From positions 1,358 through 46,641 of the forward strand of contig SZWC01009525.1 of assembly GCA_023375785.1 (NCBI GenBank): a stretch of DNA of 45,284 nucleotides, written 5' to 3'. The translations under genes were made by a program, and so were the position numbers. The notes under the pieces are model-generated. The model saw only the letters and a list, made by a program, of their open reading frames with translations, ran no database searches and was not told where the DNA came from. Origin of the DNA: Penium margaritaceum. Lineage: Eukaryota > Streptophyta > Zygnematophyceae > Desmidiales > Peniaceae. Shown here in pieces: positions 20,411-31,014 of the stretch (position 1 is the first letter of the stretch; every line of letters begins with the position of its first letter).

Positions 20411-20427
20411 GGACGGGAGGGGGGGAT
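20411..20427 (+). promoter_or_regulatory. Polypurine tract of A
   Basis: A G/A-rich run with one C and closing TT abuts the TGTAAGTC start of the 3' LTR, at the same place as in B. Confidence 0.8.
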
Positions 20428-21157
20428 TGTAAGTCGTACAGTGCCAAAAACATTGATCATGGCTTGAGGCTTCCTTGAATGTGTAATCTGAATGTGGATT
20501 TTGAAATCCACAGGGTAAACAATGTGAGATCAACCCAAGAACAGGGTCGATCCATCAAGAATTGAGGGTGCTATGCTCAGACAAAGGTTGGACCGGCTAA
20601 GGAGAAAACAAGTGATAGGAATTCATCCCCAAGGACAAGTGCTCAACCCTCGGAAGACTCAATGAGGCCAAAGCCCGCCTTGGGGCCCGGTCAGTCAATA
20701 AATCAAACATCATTAAGGGCCAAGGGTATTTCGGAATGGCGCCCCGATGTGTTATTACCAAAAAGGGCGCTTTGGGCGGCCGTCACTGCCGCTGGTGGTG
20801 TTGCCAGTAGTAAATTGTCATGGTTTACGCAAGCAATCATATCTTGGCCGTTCCTTCACAGAATGATGCAACTATTGGTGCATTTAAAAGCTTGGAAGTT
20901 GAGCTATGTCTTACATTCATCCCTGGCCCGTACACAGCTGTGCATAGTTTGGCCACCTTGGGTCGTTTGGGATATGTTGGCACTTGAATAAAAAGTACGG
21001 ATGGTTGCCATTTTACCACACATGTTCCCGTGCTCCTCCAAGATTGTTTGTTTTTACATACACTGGAAGGTGTGCACCGACCTCCCCTTTGTTGCCTTTG
21101 CCACCAGTTGGTACTTCCATCCTCCGATTGAGGCTAGTACACTGCGCCCGGTTTACC
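20428..21157 (+). repeat. 3' LTR of chromovirus A
   Basis: About 730 bp from TGTAAGTC to GGTTTACC; the last base departs from the family end TTTACA. It aligns with the other three LTRs (GGTTGGACCGGC, GATGTGTTATTACC, TTGAGGCTAGTACACTGCGCCC). The 87 bp that follow (21158-21244) hold nothing I recognise. Confidence 0.88.
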
Positions 21158-21528
21158 TGACTACATGGGTCTTGAACGAAAGGGGCCGATTGTGAAATGG
21201 CACAAGAGGATAAACAGATTAAAAGTAAAAGTAGACTAATCTAGTGTAACATTTGTGAATCCAGCTCCTACATGAGGTTTGTCGTTAGAAGTCACAAAAT
21301 GGCGTTCAGAGCTCCCTCGAGGAGTTGTCCCCTCTTCGTCATTCTGGGAGAAATTGTCATCAATGACTTGTGCAGGAGACTTGAGTCTCTTGAGGGTTTT
21401 TTTTTACCTCGCTCCATATCAAGGGTCCTAAACGAGGGAATTAAAACATCAAACTGGTGAATTTGGATGAGTTTTTTTTTTGTTATTTTAATCCAACTTC
21501 AAATTTGCACTTATCGAACTCGATTTCT

Positions 21529-21595
21529 ATTCTTGATGCAATGGCATAAAATCATCACTCACAAGGCACATCCAAGAATTCTTGATGCAATGGCA
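21529..21595. repeat. 18-bp direct repeat in the H LTR
   Basis: ATTCTTGATGCAATGGCA occurs at 21529-21546 and again at 21578-21595, offset by 49 bp. Confidence 0.9.
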
Positions 21596-21780
21596 CATTC
21601 TCTATCTTTGAAATACTATCGCTTGCCCTCTCCCCATCGTCTCACTCACTTTCTGAGGCAAGAAGGAGAGGAAGAGGTCAAAGGCTTGGGACCACTGGCC
21701 TCGAACCTTGCGGCCTCACGGCGATCGGATGGCTAGCTTGATTGGCGGAAAGCGAGTAGCCAGCTGGTCACCTTGCCAGA

Positions 21781-21848
21781 CACTGACTGTCCAGCTGGCC
21801 GGCTGCCAGCTGGTCAACAGTCAGTGAGTGGCTGGCCTCCGGCCAGCC
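21781..21848. repeat. Paired hairpins in the H LTR
   Basis: Hairpin 1: CACTGACTGT and CCAGCTGGC (21781-21799) pair perfectly with GCCAGCTGG (21805-21813) and ACAGTCAGTG (21817-21826), leaving a 5-nt loop and a 3-nt bulge. Hairpin 2: GGCTGGCC (21830-21837) pairs with GGCCAGCC (21841-21848) over a 3-nt loop. Related CAGCTGG and GGCC units lie on both sides (21757-21770, 21862-21878). Confidence 0.9.
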
Positions 21849-23399
21849 CTCATTTTAGCAAGAGCTGGCCACCGGCCACCCCGTTGCATCCCCGATGTAG
21901 AAGAGCCAAGCTGACTCTCCCGTTACATTCCTCCCCAATTGTTTTTAATTGTCCCGGTTCAGGACCAAAACCTCGGAGTGCTAGATGGTGGGTGTCAATG
22001 TTGTGGGAAAAAGAAAACTTAAATCACCAGCTAAACGTGAACAGTTTTTTATTACTTTGACCTAAGTTGCACCTTGTCAATCAACATAGCTAACTGCCTC
22101 CTCCCCTCTTGAAGTTGGAGCGTGCGCATGACAACCATGTTGGATGTCCCTAACCTCTTATGGTTGCTATCCATGAACAAGTTATGGTTAATCACCCTAA
22201 ATTCTTGTACTCGATATTTATTGCATCAAAATGTGTATTCCTATATGATTTTTTTTTCTTCAAAAATCATGAACATCAATTCACGCCACCAGAGCCTACA
22301 TGTACATTCCTTGTGTAAGGTACTTGTTATCATGGATACTATTTACTAGTTTTTCTCAGAAGTCCATGTTCACTTCCCAATCCACTTGTTGATCCACACT
22401 CTCAGGGGTGAGGTGATTTGTCATAAATTCCATGAACGCCATGCCGTATGATGCATTTCACTAATTCCACATTCTAGAGGTATCTCCTGCCATGCGTTGA
22501 ATATATGACCAATTGCATCACCCGCGGAACTGTGTATCAGCAAGTTTATTGGGAAGTGAACAAATTAGTGAACATGGAATGCTGCTAGAATCTATATTAT
22601 TTCACATAGAGCTTTTTTTTTATCACAATATAAAGGAAATGTACACATGGGCTCTGTCGGCATGCATGCATGTGGCTTTCTTGTGAAAAATGTTTGCATG
22701 TAGAAATACACTTGTTGATACACTAATCTTCAAGTGTGTGAATTTGAGGTGGCTAACCATAAGTCAAGCGTTAAGCTGTGCGAGCTTGTTCTAGTACTCG
22801 TTGACCACCCATGTGGGCAAGTGAGATTCAAGATCCCATTGATTTTGTTCACATCTACAACCAGCCCAATGAACAAGGTATTCCCTAGCAACCCAGGATC
22901 AAACTATACAATCTCGGTCTTAGGAGTAGGCAAAGGACCTCATAACAAGAGTTGCCAATGGTGACTGAATTGTTCATTCTACCGGGTATGGAGCTAGCAA
23001 GCTCTCATAAAAAATGTCATGCAATTTCATACTATGAGAATTCACTATTGGTATGCTTCTTTGCCCGGTACGTGCAACAATGAAATACACTCCAATCCAC
23101 CTCCGTAATTTTTTTTCACCCGTAGCCACTTCATCAGAAGGTTCTTGGTGCTAAGCATCATCTTGTTACCAAAATCAAAGGAGAACTCACATCAACATTT
23201 ATCAACATATGCCTTTCTTTTTGTACTAATTCACTTGAGGGTGCCTCTTTTCCTCTTGTAATAAGGGGTCTGCGTTCACGAAAGGTTTGAGCAAAAGGAA
23301 CCTATCCCTATCTGCTCCCACCAATGAAAAGGGTACCAATGAATTCCAATCACTATTCAATGCAAATGGTGTGAAATGCATGAGTTAAAGGATCCACGT

Positions 23400-24231
23400 G
23401 CGTTCATCCAGTCATTCATGGCGTGGTCCACGTACATACAGAGTGCCGACTCTAGAATGTAATCCATGTACTTTGTTTGTCCATCAGTTTGAGGGTGAAA
23501 TACTGTCCACATTTGTCACTTTCTACCGATGAAAGTGTACATATTGTTGCCTCACACTAACATTGTGTTTTCTATATTGATCCAAGATGATGTGCAATGG
23601 AATGTCATGCTACTACACGCAATCCTTGAAGAAGAGACTAGTGGTTTCCTTTCAGTTCATGTCAGTGGTTGTGGGAATGAAATGTTTCATCTTCAATGTA
23701 AGTTTCAAATCCACTAAGATTTCATTGTGGCCACAGGTCGTGTCCAAAATATTGGTCATAAATCATATGCTCATGCACTTTCATGGATTTCTAAGGATAT
23801 AGAGTTGTTGGAGGAGCCGAACATGATCTTTGTTAGGAGACTTGTTCCTAAGATATAGGTCACATGCCACTTAATAATTATGAATATCAGTACTCCATTT
23901 TGGCTACCAAAGAGTCCCAGATCGCATGTCCCATGTTTTATGGCCCCACATAACCTGCCAACGGCAGTTCATGGAGTTGGAAAACAACATTTGCTGGATT
24001 TTCTCCTGATTCGGCACAACAACTTGTTCTCAGTGCCAAAAGATTCCTGTAGCCTCCACCAATCAGTGCTTGCATAGATTTTGAGAGTCTGAAAATCAAG
24101 ATTCTGCACAGTGTACCATCCAGATTTAAAAAAAAAAAACCTTTGTCATAGAAAATCGCTTGAGTTGTTTGATGAGGAAGTGTAGTGGGTTTGGTGTTCA
24201 GATCATAGCTATTGTAATAGAAATTAATCAC
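23400..24231 (-). pseudogene. Integrase of gypsy element H
   Basis: On the minus strand, HELPLAGYVGP (about 23970-23940) is the first half of the HHCC zinc finger. After a stop comes LWWPKWSTDIHNY...ACDLYLRNK (about 23920-23850), the WPxM..DI..YV..C..CQRNK pattern. The middle of the core (23850-23530) is decayed. At about 23497-23405 the frame reads FHPQTDGQTKYMDYILESAL, an excellent match to the third integrase block, with Lys where the catalytic Glu of QTER is expected. The active site is therefore lost. Confidence 0.85.
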
Positions 24232-24439
24232 CCACCAACCTCAGTGATTGATTTCGCTTCCATTAGTTGTTAGTATAGTGGACTGGCCACATTGATGTAC
24301 CCTAGCTGATTTTACCATGTGAATGAAAATTCGCACAGGGATTCACTCCAACATGCCCATCATCTTAACGTTGTTTGGGTGAGGTCAAAAAAATAACCAA
24401 CAGATTGTGGTCGGTCCTGACCTTCACATCCCCTCTGCA

Positions 24440-24640
24440 CCCTCAAGCGTGTATCATAGCGAGGAGCTCTTGATTACATGTCACGTTCTGTGTCTTAGTG
24501 GGGATGAGCTTTTGGCTCTCATATGCAAGTGGATAACCATTCTGCATGAGGAGTTTTTTTATTTTTAATACCAATACATCACATTGCACCTCCCACGGTT
24601 TGGATGGATATAGAAGAGATAAGTCAGGCACTACATACAA
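24440..24640 (-). pseudogene. RNase H of gypsy element H
   Basis: Minus-strand frame with PDLSLLYPSKPWEVQCDVLV (first catalytic Asp kept in CDV), LLMQNGYPLAYESQKLIPTK and CNQELLAMIHA, where the catalytic Glu is kept (pattern YEKELLAVVHA). It lies directly downstream of the RT, as expected. The third Asp block would fall in 24440-24300 but is not readable. Confidence 0.88.
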
Positions 24641-24817
24641 AAGTTGTTTGACTTAAAGAAAAGCATTCTCATAGTAACCTCTCCATTCCCAATATGTTTT
24701 TCTTTGCATGAGCATGGTTTGTGGAACTAAAAATTTCAAACACCCTTGTGTAAAAAATCAAAAATAGTTTGCAAGACTATTAAAAGACCTATTCTCCCCT
24801 TCCCTCTCTAGGCGTGG

Positions 24818-25400
24818 TCAATCCACTATGGCTTGAAGCTTTTGTTCTTTGATACAGATGCCGCCCTTTGTTACTTTGTGTCCAATGTTTCTAACTAATA
24901 CTATGCAAAATTGCAAGTGCTCACCTTTGTATAGAATGTTTGCTTGCAGAGGATTGTGAAGATTTTGCACAAATGTACCATGTGATATTCCATTGGTTTG
25001 GAGAAAACTAGGATTCTTTCTAGATAAATCAAGACAAACTGACCGAGTTGCTTGGAAAATGAATAGGCTATTTCTCCTTGCCAGAGCATTCTTTAGCCCA
25101 ATCACAAACCCCAAAACAGATGATATCATATGTGCATCCAAAACGTAGTTTTGGGTACGTCATCTTCCAAGATGCAGATTTCATGGTAACCGTGAGGCAA
25201 GTTTAAGGACTTTTTTTTTGCTCAATGGATTTGATCAATCAAGTCCTTAACGCATAGAGAGGTGAATTGAGATTTCACCATCAACTTCTTCATGACCTGG
25301 TAGTCGACGCAGATGCCTGAAACATCATTTTTTTTCACAAAATGAATTGGTGCAAAATCAGGAGAAGTTGTTTGGCCTGATCCACCGTTTTGCAAAGTAG
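24818..25400 (-). pseudogene. Reverse transcriptase of gypsy element H
   Basis: From about 25360: PIHFVKKNDVSGICVDYQVM, then GYHEICILEDDVPKTTF, the fingers of a gypsy RT with the first catalytic Asp region (DL..GYHQI) blurred. In another frame, 25089-24901 reads FVLIYLERILVFSKPMEYHM, where YLDD has become YLER, so both catalytic aspartates are lost, then KVSTCNF for KCEF. RNIGHKVTKGGICIKEQKLQAIVD (about 24890-24818) ends the thumb. Clearly inactive. Confidence 0.88.
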
Positions 25401-25913
25401 TAGATAACTTGGCATTTGGTCTCTTGTCTTTCTAATAGAAAGAAGGTGATGTATGGATGTAGACGGAGGATTCGTCTCTGGTTGGAGAAAAACTGTTTGG
25501 CCCATCTATCATTCTACTCAAAGCCTAAACAGTGGGTCTTGGAATACATGCAAGAACTCAGCCACCAAAGATTTGATAGTTTGCAACATGTCTTCCTTCA
25601 CTTCGTCCTCCAGTTTTTCCAGGTAAGCCACTAGGTATCAACAAACCTATCAAATATCTCTTGACCTATGTCACATTCACCCTGGCATGGGCCTCAAGTC
25701 GTTTTTGTGATAGTCCCATACTTAGAATCAAGGAAGAGTTCCGCTGCCCCTTCAGGGGGATCAATTGCCTTGATTCAAATCACATGAGAGCCTTGTTTCT
25801 GTGGAGCCAGGAATTGCCTGGAACCACATCAAACGGGTAAAGAAGGTTGATTGCATTCCATGTGGCACCCTATATGTATCCTTGAATAAAAGCTTTTGCT
25901 TTTTAGGTACTGA

Positions 25914-26213
25914 TCACAAACACCGTACGGTCGTCACCGATGATAACTGCACCATCCAATGGCTTACCTGTTGGATAAAACCAAGGATGATGAAGGAATC
26001 ATCCACTCCATTGTTAGCCAGCACATTCACAAGAGCACCAGCTAACTTTCCTTTGAAATGCATCCTCATGCCATCCCCACTCTTCAGAGTAAAAAAGTAC
26101 GACAAAAGCAAGTCAAGCTTGTGATAAACACCAAACATGTACAGCGGACGTTGTAGCTTCCTTCTTTCATCCATTCGATTCCGTCTTTTGGCCACAAGTG
26201 AATTTGCAAGCAC
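25914..26213 (-). pseudogene. Aspartic protease of gypsy element H
   Basis: An open minus-strand frame of 99 codons contains GKLAGALVNVLANNGVDDSFI; the family pattern is LVDSGATHSFI, so the catalytic D-S-G has become A-N-N-G. It is followed by GFIQQ. Position between the gag zinc knuckle and RT supports the call. The part toward the RT (25914-25400) is not readable. Confidence 0.7.
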
Positions 26214-26541
26214 CTTCTATTCTTTAAAACTTGACAGGATTAAAATCACTGACCAAAGGTATTATGACTTTTATTGTGCTCATTGCCTTGAGGGTGTTTG
26301 CTTCAATCATTGTATCTCATGATTGATGCAAAGTGGTCAATGTTGCCACTAAGCAAGTGCAATCGTGTATCTCATTCGGAGATGCAGGATTAAGAGGAAA
26401 ATGACGAACAAGTGTGGAGTGTGGTTCAATGAGAAAGGATGAAAAAATGAGAAAGTTTAGACTGTCTTACATCTTCATCTGGAAATTTTCTTCCACACTC
26501 GTGATGCATTCTTCCCCCTCAGTGGTCCCTACTATGTTCAC

Positions 26542-27060
26542 TTATGGGTGGGGAAAACCCACACCACGACCTTGTCTATTATCACGACCGGGCCCATTGC
26601 CGTGGCCAATGCCATGTCCATGGCCTTTTCCAGAGCCTCTTCCTACACCATCTCCATACGAGGCTGTAGCTGTAGCCAATGCCGCGGCCTTTCTTTCACC
26701 ACCTACAGTCTCAGGACAATAAGTCATGAATTAGACATGGTGAGACAGTCCCTCACAAAAGGCCATGCTACAAAGCTCACGCACAGCCTGTAACTCATTG
26801 TTTTCACGGCCGTACTTCTGGTTGGAGGCCTTATGGACACCAGTCTTCTTGATAGGGAAGTTTGGAGGTTTCTTGCCTTTAGATCCACCTCTTTTCTTGA
26901 CTACCCCTCCAGCCTCTACAACATCAATATGTCTGCCATGGCCTTGCCACACACGTGCATTTGGCCGTGAATTTGACTGGCTCTTTGGGTTCATAGAATA
27001 CAATTCACTCATGTAGTCTCGTAACACTCTCCAACATTTGTAGGCTTGTTCCACTGCCAT
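26542..27060 (-). pseudogene. Gag C-terminus of gypsy element H
   Basis: 27060-26731 is basic (KKRGGSKGKKPPN) and ends with CSMAFCEGLSHHV, a stop, then TYCPE, a relic of the zinc knuckle common in plant gypsy gags (CFxCxGPHxxxxCP). The next 60 codons (26727-26542) are a Gly/His/Arg-rich low-complexity run, GKGHGHGIGHGNGPG, encoded by imperfect CCATGGCC-like hexamers. Upstream gag is cut off by D at 27093. Confidence 0.6.
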
Positions 27061-27092
27061 TCTGGTAGTCTTGTTGTTTGGCTTCTTATTAA

Positions 27093-27693
27093 TGTCTCAC
27101 TGTGCATATTCCTCCTCCTGTATTGGTCATCAGTGTGTAGGACATGGTCTTTGAGAGAATAGGGGAAATGCAGTGTGATGACATGCGAGTCTTAAGCTCC
27201 TCACAAGTGTTTGCCTCCATTATGCCAGCATGGTCCATCTCCTTCATCGCCAGGGTTCAACGGAATCCACTCATTCTTAGCTTTCAATAAAAGCCTAGTT
27301 TTGTATCCTCGCAGGAAGTGACATAGATGAGAAAGTTATCTTGTCAACCCTTTTTAACAAGAGTCTGTGCATTTGAACATGTAGATAGTGGATCACTTTT
27401 AAAGTGACATAGTACATGATTATCCCGGGTAGTGCAAGCACTTGCACGCCCCTTTTCTGGGGTTTGGGTTTTCTTCCCTAGTGTGGTTGATGCACGGCAA
27501 GTGAGGCTCACCAGCAAGCCTCCACCCAATGAAAAGGCCCCCCTGATGAGTAAAGCTCGAGCAGCAAGCTTCCACCCATAAAAGGGAGGGAGTGATCTGT
27601 CACTAGGGGTCTTCCACTTTTTTTCATGGCCGCCACACAATTCTTGACGCTCCACCATGCATGCGACAAGTTGCATTGGAGTTGTAAGATGAT
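27093..27693 (+). repeat. 5' LTR of copia D, portion confirmed by the 3' copy
   Basis: Starts TGTCTCACTGTGCAT, parallel to TGTGTAAGTGTGCAT at 38542. Shared blocks include AAGCTCCTCACAAGTG, TCCTTCATYGCCAGGG, CAAGTTGCAWTGGAGTTGTA and GATGATCC. Similarity stops at 27693 only because the 3' copy is cut, so the LTR may extend further, possibly to about 28554 where a degenerate PBS candidate begins. Confidence 0.8.
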
Positions 27694-29021
27694 CCCCATG
27701 GTATGAAGGCCATGAACAAGGCCTTATAATGGTATATAGGTTTGGCGCTTTGCAAAAACACAGACAACGGAGTGGCATGTGGAACTAGGTCTGCGCGGCT
27801 TCTGCTAAAGCAGACTGTGAATGTCAAAAGTGTCCCTGGATGCTGTTTCCCGTTTTCCTGGTTCGACCACTAGATATTGGTTGAATATCTGATCTGTTTG
27901 CATATTTGGTCTTCTTGGATTTTCCCATGTGGTTTGGAGCTTTCATTTGCTCAATTTGGTTGAAAATTCAGAAAGTTAGCCTCATCTGAAGTTAGGGTGG
28001 TCAGTGGGTGGAATCTTGGTCTCCGTCATGGGTGACGGGATGATTCCACAACAGTGATTCGAGTTTGTCTCCAACGAGCTCCAAATGCACCAGGGGTATG
28101 AATGAAGTGACTAGAGGGACCTCCTTGACCAGGGTGACCGTCTCCTTGAATTCTGGGCGAGGAAAGGTGCTCCGACGGGTCATCGTCGAAGCGCCTCTCG
28201 TTGCCTAGTGTGCAAGGCAAGGTGGGCAGCTTACTCTAACGGCCGTAGCAGGGGCTCTACTGCTCTGCTTTGGGCGTTCTTGGATTAGTTGGAAAGCTCA
28301 GATCACAGGCTATAACAATCTTATGTAATCCTGGCCAAACGCGTACGCCTAAGAGTTTATTACTTTTCAGAAATTTCTCTAAGATCATCTATCTTCTCGT
28401 CTCTCTCTGCCATCACCAGTTTTGCAGCACTGAGATGCCCAGCCCGACACCAAAACAACAAACAAATTAACAGTCTTCATCCCTTGGTGTTGTGGCAACC
28501 CAAAGCACACACCCCCCTTGGAATTCTCTTTGCACTAAGCAACCGTGCACACATGTGGTGGATCAGAGCACGCCAGGATAGCATTCCTGGCAGTGCAAGC
28601 AATTTGAGGTCACCAAATTTGATGAAGAGCATTCCAAGGGGGGTGTGTGCTTTGGGTTGCTACAACACCAAGGTGCTTTGGGTTTCCACATGGCTTCCCT
28701 AGGATGTGCACAGAGGTCGAAAGCGGGAGAAGAAGGGAAAAGTCTTGCAGTAAGGAAAAGAACATGGAGAGCACAAACCATAGCTTTCTTCCTACCCTTC
28801 AAGGGATAACAATGCAGGAGTGCATGTCCATGGAGACCTAATAAGAGTCCCGGACATCAGGGACGGTGTTGCCATGGAGCTTTAGGCTTGCGAAAACAAT
28901 CTAGGCCCAAAGTGAGCCTGCAAATTTTCTGCCAAGATTTTATTCATTAGCCGCAGACTGGCACCAAAGCATGCACAGTCCTATTAGGCCCTAGCCGGCC
29001 TGAGAGAAGCAATGAGTCACA
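27694..29021 (+). other. D LTR remainder and leader, non-coding
   Basis: No protein motif is visible. It contains a 43-bp inverted repeat (28482-28673) and, in its spacer, TGGTGGATCAGAGC (28556-28569). That differs from the tRNA-Met primer-site core TGGTATCAGAGC by a small insertion and substitution and could be the PBS of D. If so, the LTR is about 1.46 kb. Confidence 0.45.
28482..28673. repeat. 43-bp near-perfect inverted repeat
   Basis: Left arm 28482-28524 (CCTTGGTGTTGTGGCAACCC... to ...CCCCTTGGAAT) pairs with right arm 28631-28673 (ATTCCAAGGGG... to ...TGCTACAACACCAAGG) at 42 of 43 positions; the single mismatch is C/T near GGTTGC. The spacer is 106 bp. The arms are far better matched than the LTRs around them are to each other, so the duplication looks recent. 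Confidence 0.92.
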
Positions 29022-30404
29022 GTGGGAGGGCCCGGCAGGAACGTCGGTATCACTGCTGAAACTGGCACCGGTGCCGGCGTCGACTCAACTTCTTCCCCAG
29101 TGACTGAGGACGAGCTAAGCAAGGTCCTGCCCTACAAGGACCTCGCGTCGCTGCTTCTTGGCACACATCATTTTCTATCATGGAAAGACATATTCTTGTC
29201 ATGGACAAGGGAGCACGCCTTTGAGGACTACTACGTCACCCGATGGTCTAATGGAATGGAAGTGCGAGTGTTTTTGACAGAATTCAGTGGCTTGGTCCAT
29301 TTGCTCCTTGAGGATCAGAAATATGCCATTCAAAACTTCTGCTTCTGAGGTGAAGGGGAGGAATCTGGGAACACTCACAATGGTGAGATTTGAACCTACG
29401 ATACGTTTTAGCACCTGACCATTAGGAAGGAGGAGCAGGGAATGGCCTTGGTCATTGTAATTTGGGGAAAGATCTGCAACCTTCGTCCAAAGCCAGGTGT
29501 CCCCATCACTGAGAACTAGGATGCCGCCATGGAGCTAGGATGTGCATCCTCTGCCTTGATGCATCCTGCACCATCATTGACTGGCTGGACTTGGTTCTTC
29601 GACATATTGGAGAGGCATACAAAGATTCATTTTATAGTGTCTCCTTTGACTCCTGAAAGTTGTCAACACTGAAAGCACTGAACTAGCTGAGGTGTTTGAG
29701 GAGCTAGGCAACTATTACAATATTCTCAGAGGCAAGGTACACAAGGAAGAGGACACAACAGCGAATGCATTTGTGTACCAGGGAGGAAGTACCTCCCTTT
29801 TCTCACATCACCATTTGTACGGAGGTGGCGGGGGAGGACGGGAAGCTGGAGGAGGTAGAGACGGCCAAAGTGGAAGAGGGTGAGGCCGTGGTCAGGGAGT
29901 GGGAACCAGACCTGGAACTTTTGTGGAAAGCTGGGAAACTCTTGGAGATCATGGTCCGCTCTTCACCACATCATTACTCCCAAAACACAACAGACACGTA
30001 CAGAAGCAGGCTAGCCAACGACAACGCTCTCTCATTCCGGCCGGCATCTGCACTCTCTCGCATGGACGACTCAGGCAATGGCAGGGTCTTGTGTGCCGGC
30101 ACCCTTTGGGGCGGCAAAATCTGGTCCACCACAGCTACAACCATCCATGCGTCCATCAGTGCCGACTCCATATCCACCACTGTACCAGGGGGCCTGTTTT
30201 CATGCTCCCAATCATCAGTGTACCTACATTATTCCAGCGTGCACCATCCGTGTCCACAAACAGAGGGTGTACACCAAAATGATCAAACCACAGCAGCAAT
30301 CAGCACTGCTAACAAGGAGCTGCACCCACCTGAGCCGAATGCCATCCCACAGCCACCAAGTCAGAGGTTGGAGACACACACACATTGCCACGTCAAATGC
30401 ATTG
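29022..30404 (+). pseudogene. Gag of copia D
   Basis: ATG at 29022 opens a frame of 108 codons with LLLGTHHFLSWKDIFLSWTR, EHAFEDYYVTRW and FSGLVHLLLEDQ, resembling the N-terminal copia gag (xNYLxWKxxF). A second part (29692 on) has LGNYYNILRGKVHKEEDTTA, comparable to the gag segment before the Gly-rich linker, which appears as GGGGGGREAGGGRDGQSGRG. I cannot identify the zinc knuckle. The first segment ends at a stop at 29346-29348 and later parts change frame. Assignment rests on context (before a clear protease) and on moderate sequence resemblance. Confidence 0.6.
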
Positions 30405-31014
30405 CCTATGTATGAATGACTGTTTGACACCGCCACATCGCATCACATGTTGCCGCAATGTCAACTGTTTGTCACACACTATGCCATACATGACGTCTTG
30501 AGTCTTGTATGTGCCACAGCTGAATGTCAGTCTGTTATCTAAGGGGCTATTGGACCAACTGGCCAATGTGACCACACTTACACAGAGACAGGGTTGCATA
30601 CTCCTTGATGCGTCTGGTACTTTGCTAGCTGATGGGGCACTAAACACTGACATCCTGTACAAGCTGACCCTTTTCACCTTTCCCCACTCACAATTGAACC
30701 GTCCCCAAGTGCAGATGGTTACAAGAACTGATACAACATGCACAGAGCCCATTCACTGCTACCTTACACACATCAATGTAAAGACAGTTTCCTATTTACT
30801 GAAACACACCCAAGCACACAGTCTGCTCCCTAGTAACTATCCACATGCCCTCAAAGCCAACACATGTCTGGTGTTTCATGAAGGGAAGGAACACAGGCAA
30901 AACTTTCCCCCAGATAAGACACTGGCACTGGCACATGTGGATCTAAGAGGACCAATGCCAGTGCTATCAATGCATTATGCGTCACTGTATGTCTTGACCC
31001 TTGCTAATGATTAA
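30405..31014 (+). pseudogene. Protease, GAG-pre-integrase and integrase start of copia D
   Basis: Protease active site at about 30418: a stop in place of Trp, then LFDTATSHHM, where DTG has become DTA. A +1 shift near 30503 leads into a clean 170-codon frame: YVPQLNVSLLSKGLLDQL, then TDILYKLTLF (pre-integrase), CLVFHEGKEHRQNFP (zinc finger CC region, first Cys kept, second replaced) and LAHVDLRGPMPVL with the first catalytic Asp, then LYVLTLAND with the second. It ends at a stop at 31012. This is the most intact copia pre-integrase segment in the window. Confidence 0.88.

Larger units (their letters stand above)
2077..21157 (+). mobile_element. Ty3/gypsy chromovirus A, host of two nested insertions
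   Basis: Both LTRs begin TGTAAG and the 5' copy ends TTTACA; the 3' copy ends TTTACC. Internal order is PBS, gag (2834-3058 and 10110-11131), protease (11132-11700), RT (17622-18595), RNase H, integrase, chromodomain, polypurine tract and 3' LTR. Two insertions split it: B at 3059-10109 and F at 11706-17616. Removing them restores the same gene order, base for base at the joints, as in B, which belongs to the same family. Without insertions A is about 6.1 kb, roughly 1 kb shorter than B, because its leader is only about 20 bp. Flanking 5-mers (caaca left, tgact right) do not match, so the outer target duplication is lost or the ends are rearranged. Confidence 0.88.
21245..21927 (-). repeat. 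3' LTR of minus-strand gypsy element H
   Basis: On the minus strand TTGGGGAGGAA (polypurine tract, 21928-21938) is followed by TGTAACGGGAGAG, a start commonly seen in plant gypsy LTRs. The far end on the plus strand is TGTAACATTTG at 21245, giving a terminal inverted repeat TGTAAC/GTTACA and a length of 683 bp. The 5' partner LTR is not in the window, so the boundary rests on the ends and the tract only. It contains a hairpin cluster (21757-21870) and an 18-bp direct repeat. Confidence 0.65.
21928..27092 (-). mobile_element. Internal part of gypsy element H, cut on the right by D
   Basis: Minus-strand Ty3/gypsy remnant, unrelated in sequence to A/B. From right to left it carries gag C-terminus, protease, RT, RNase H and integrase, ending at its 3' LTR. 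Its 5' LTR and most of gag are missing: at 27092 the copia D LTR begins, and beyond D (39121) no H sequence resumes. The stretch 21939-23000 is 3' untranslated or integrase C-terminal sequence in which I see no motif. Stops and shifts are frequent throughout. Confidence 0.82.

Noticed and set aside
21150-21180. PBS-like ACATGGGTCTTGA after the 3' LTR of A
   Set aside because: Match is weak and offset, and no gag follows.
21690-21745. Second SINE-like B box on the minus strand (GGTTCGAGGCC) in the H LTR
   Set aside because: The B box is perfect but the A box candidate (TAGCCATCCGAT) is poor, so I do not call a SINE.
21960-22000. Resemblance to the 3' part of 5S rRNA (GAGTGCTAGATGGTGGGTG), as in Cassandra-type elements
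   Set aside because: Only a short stretch matches with gaps and there is no upstream 5S body; chance is likelier.
21840-22000. Helitron terminus (hairpin followed by CTAG)
   Set aside because: The CTAG after the hairpins is about 135 bp away and not followed by the usual end; LTR features explain the region.
28484-28841. Short open frames over the inverted repeat in the D leader
   Set aside because: They run through the palindrome arms in several frames and carry no motif.
29692-30415. A 217-codon open frame as a possible host gene
   Set aside because: Its position between copia gag and protease of D, and the Gly-rich linker in an overlapping frame, make it part of the D gag in mixed frames.
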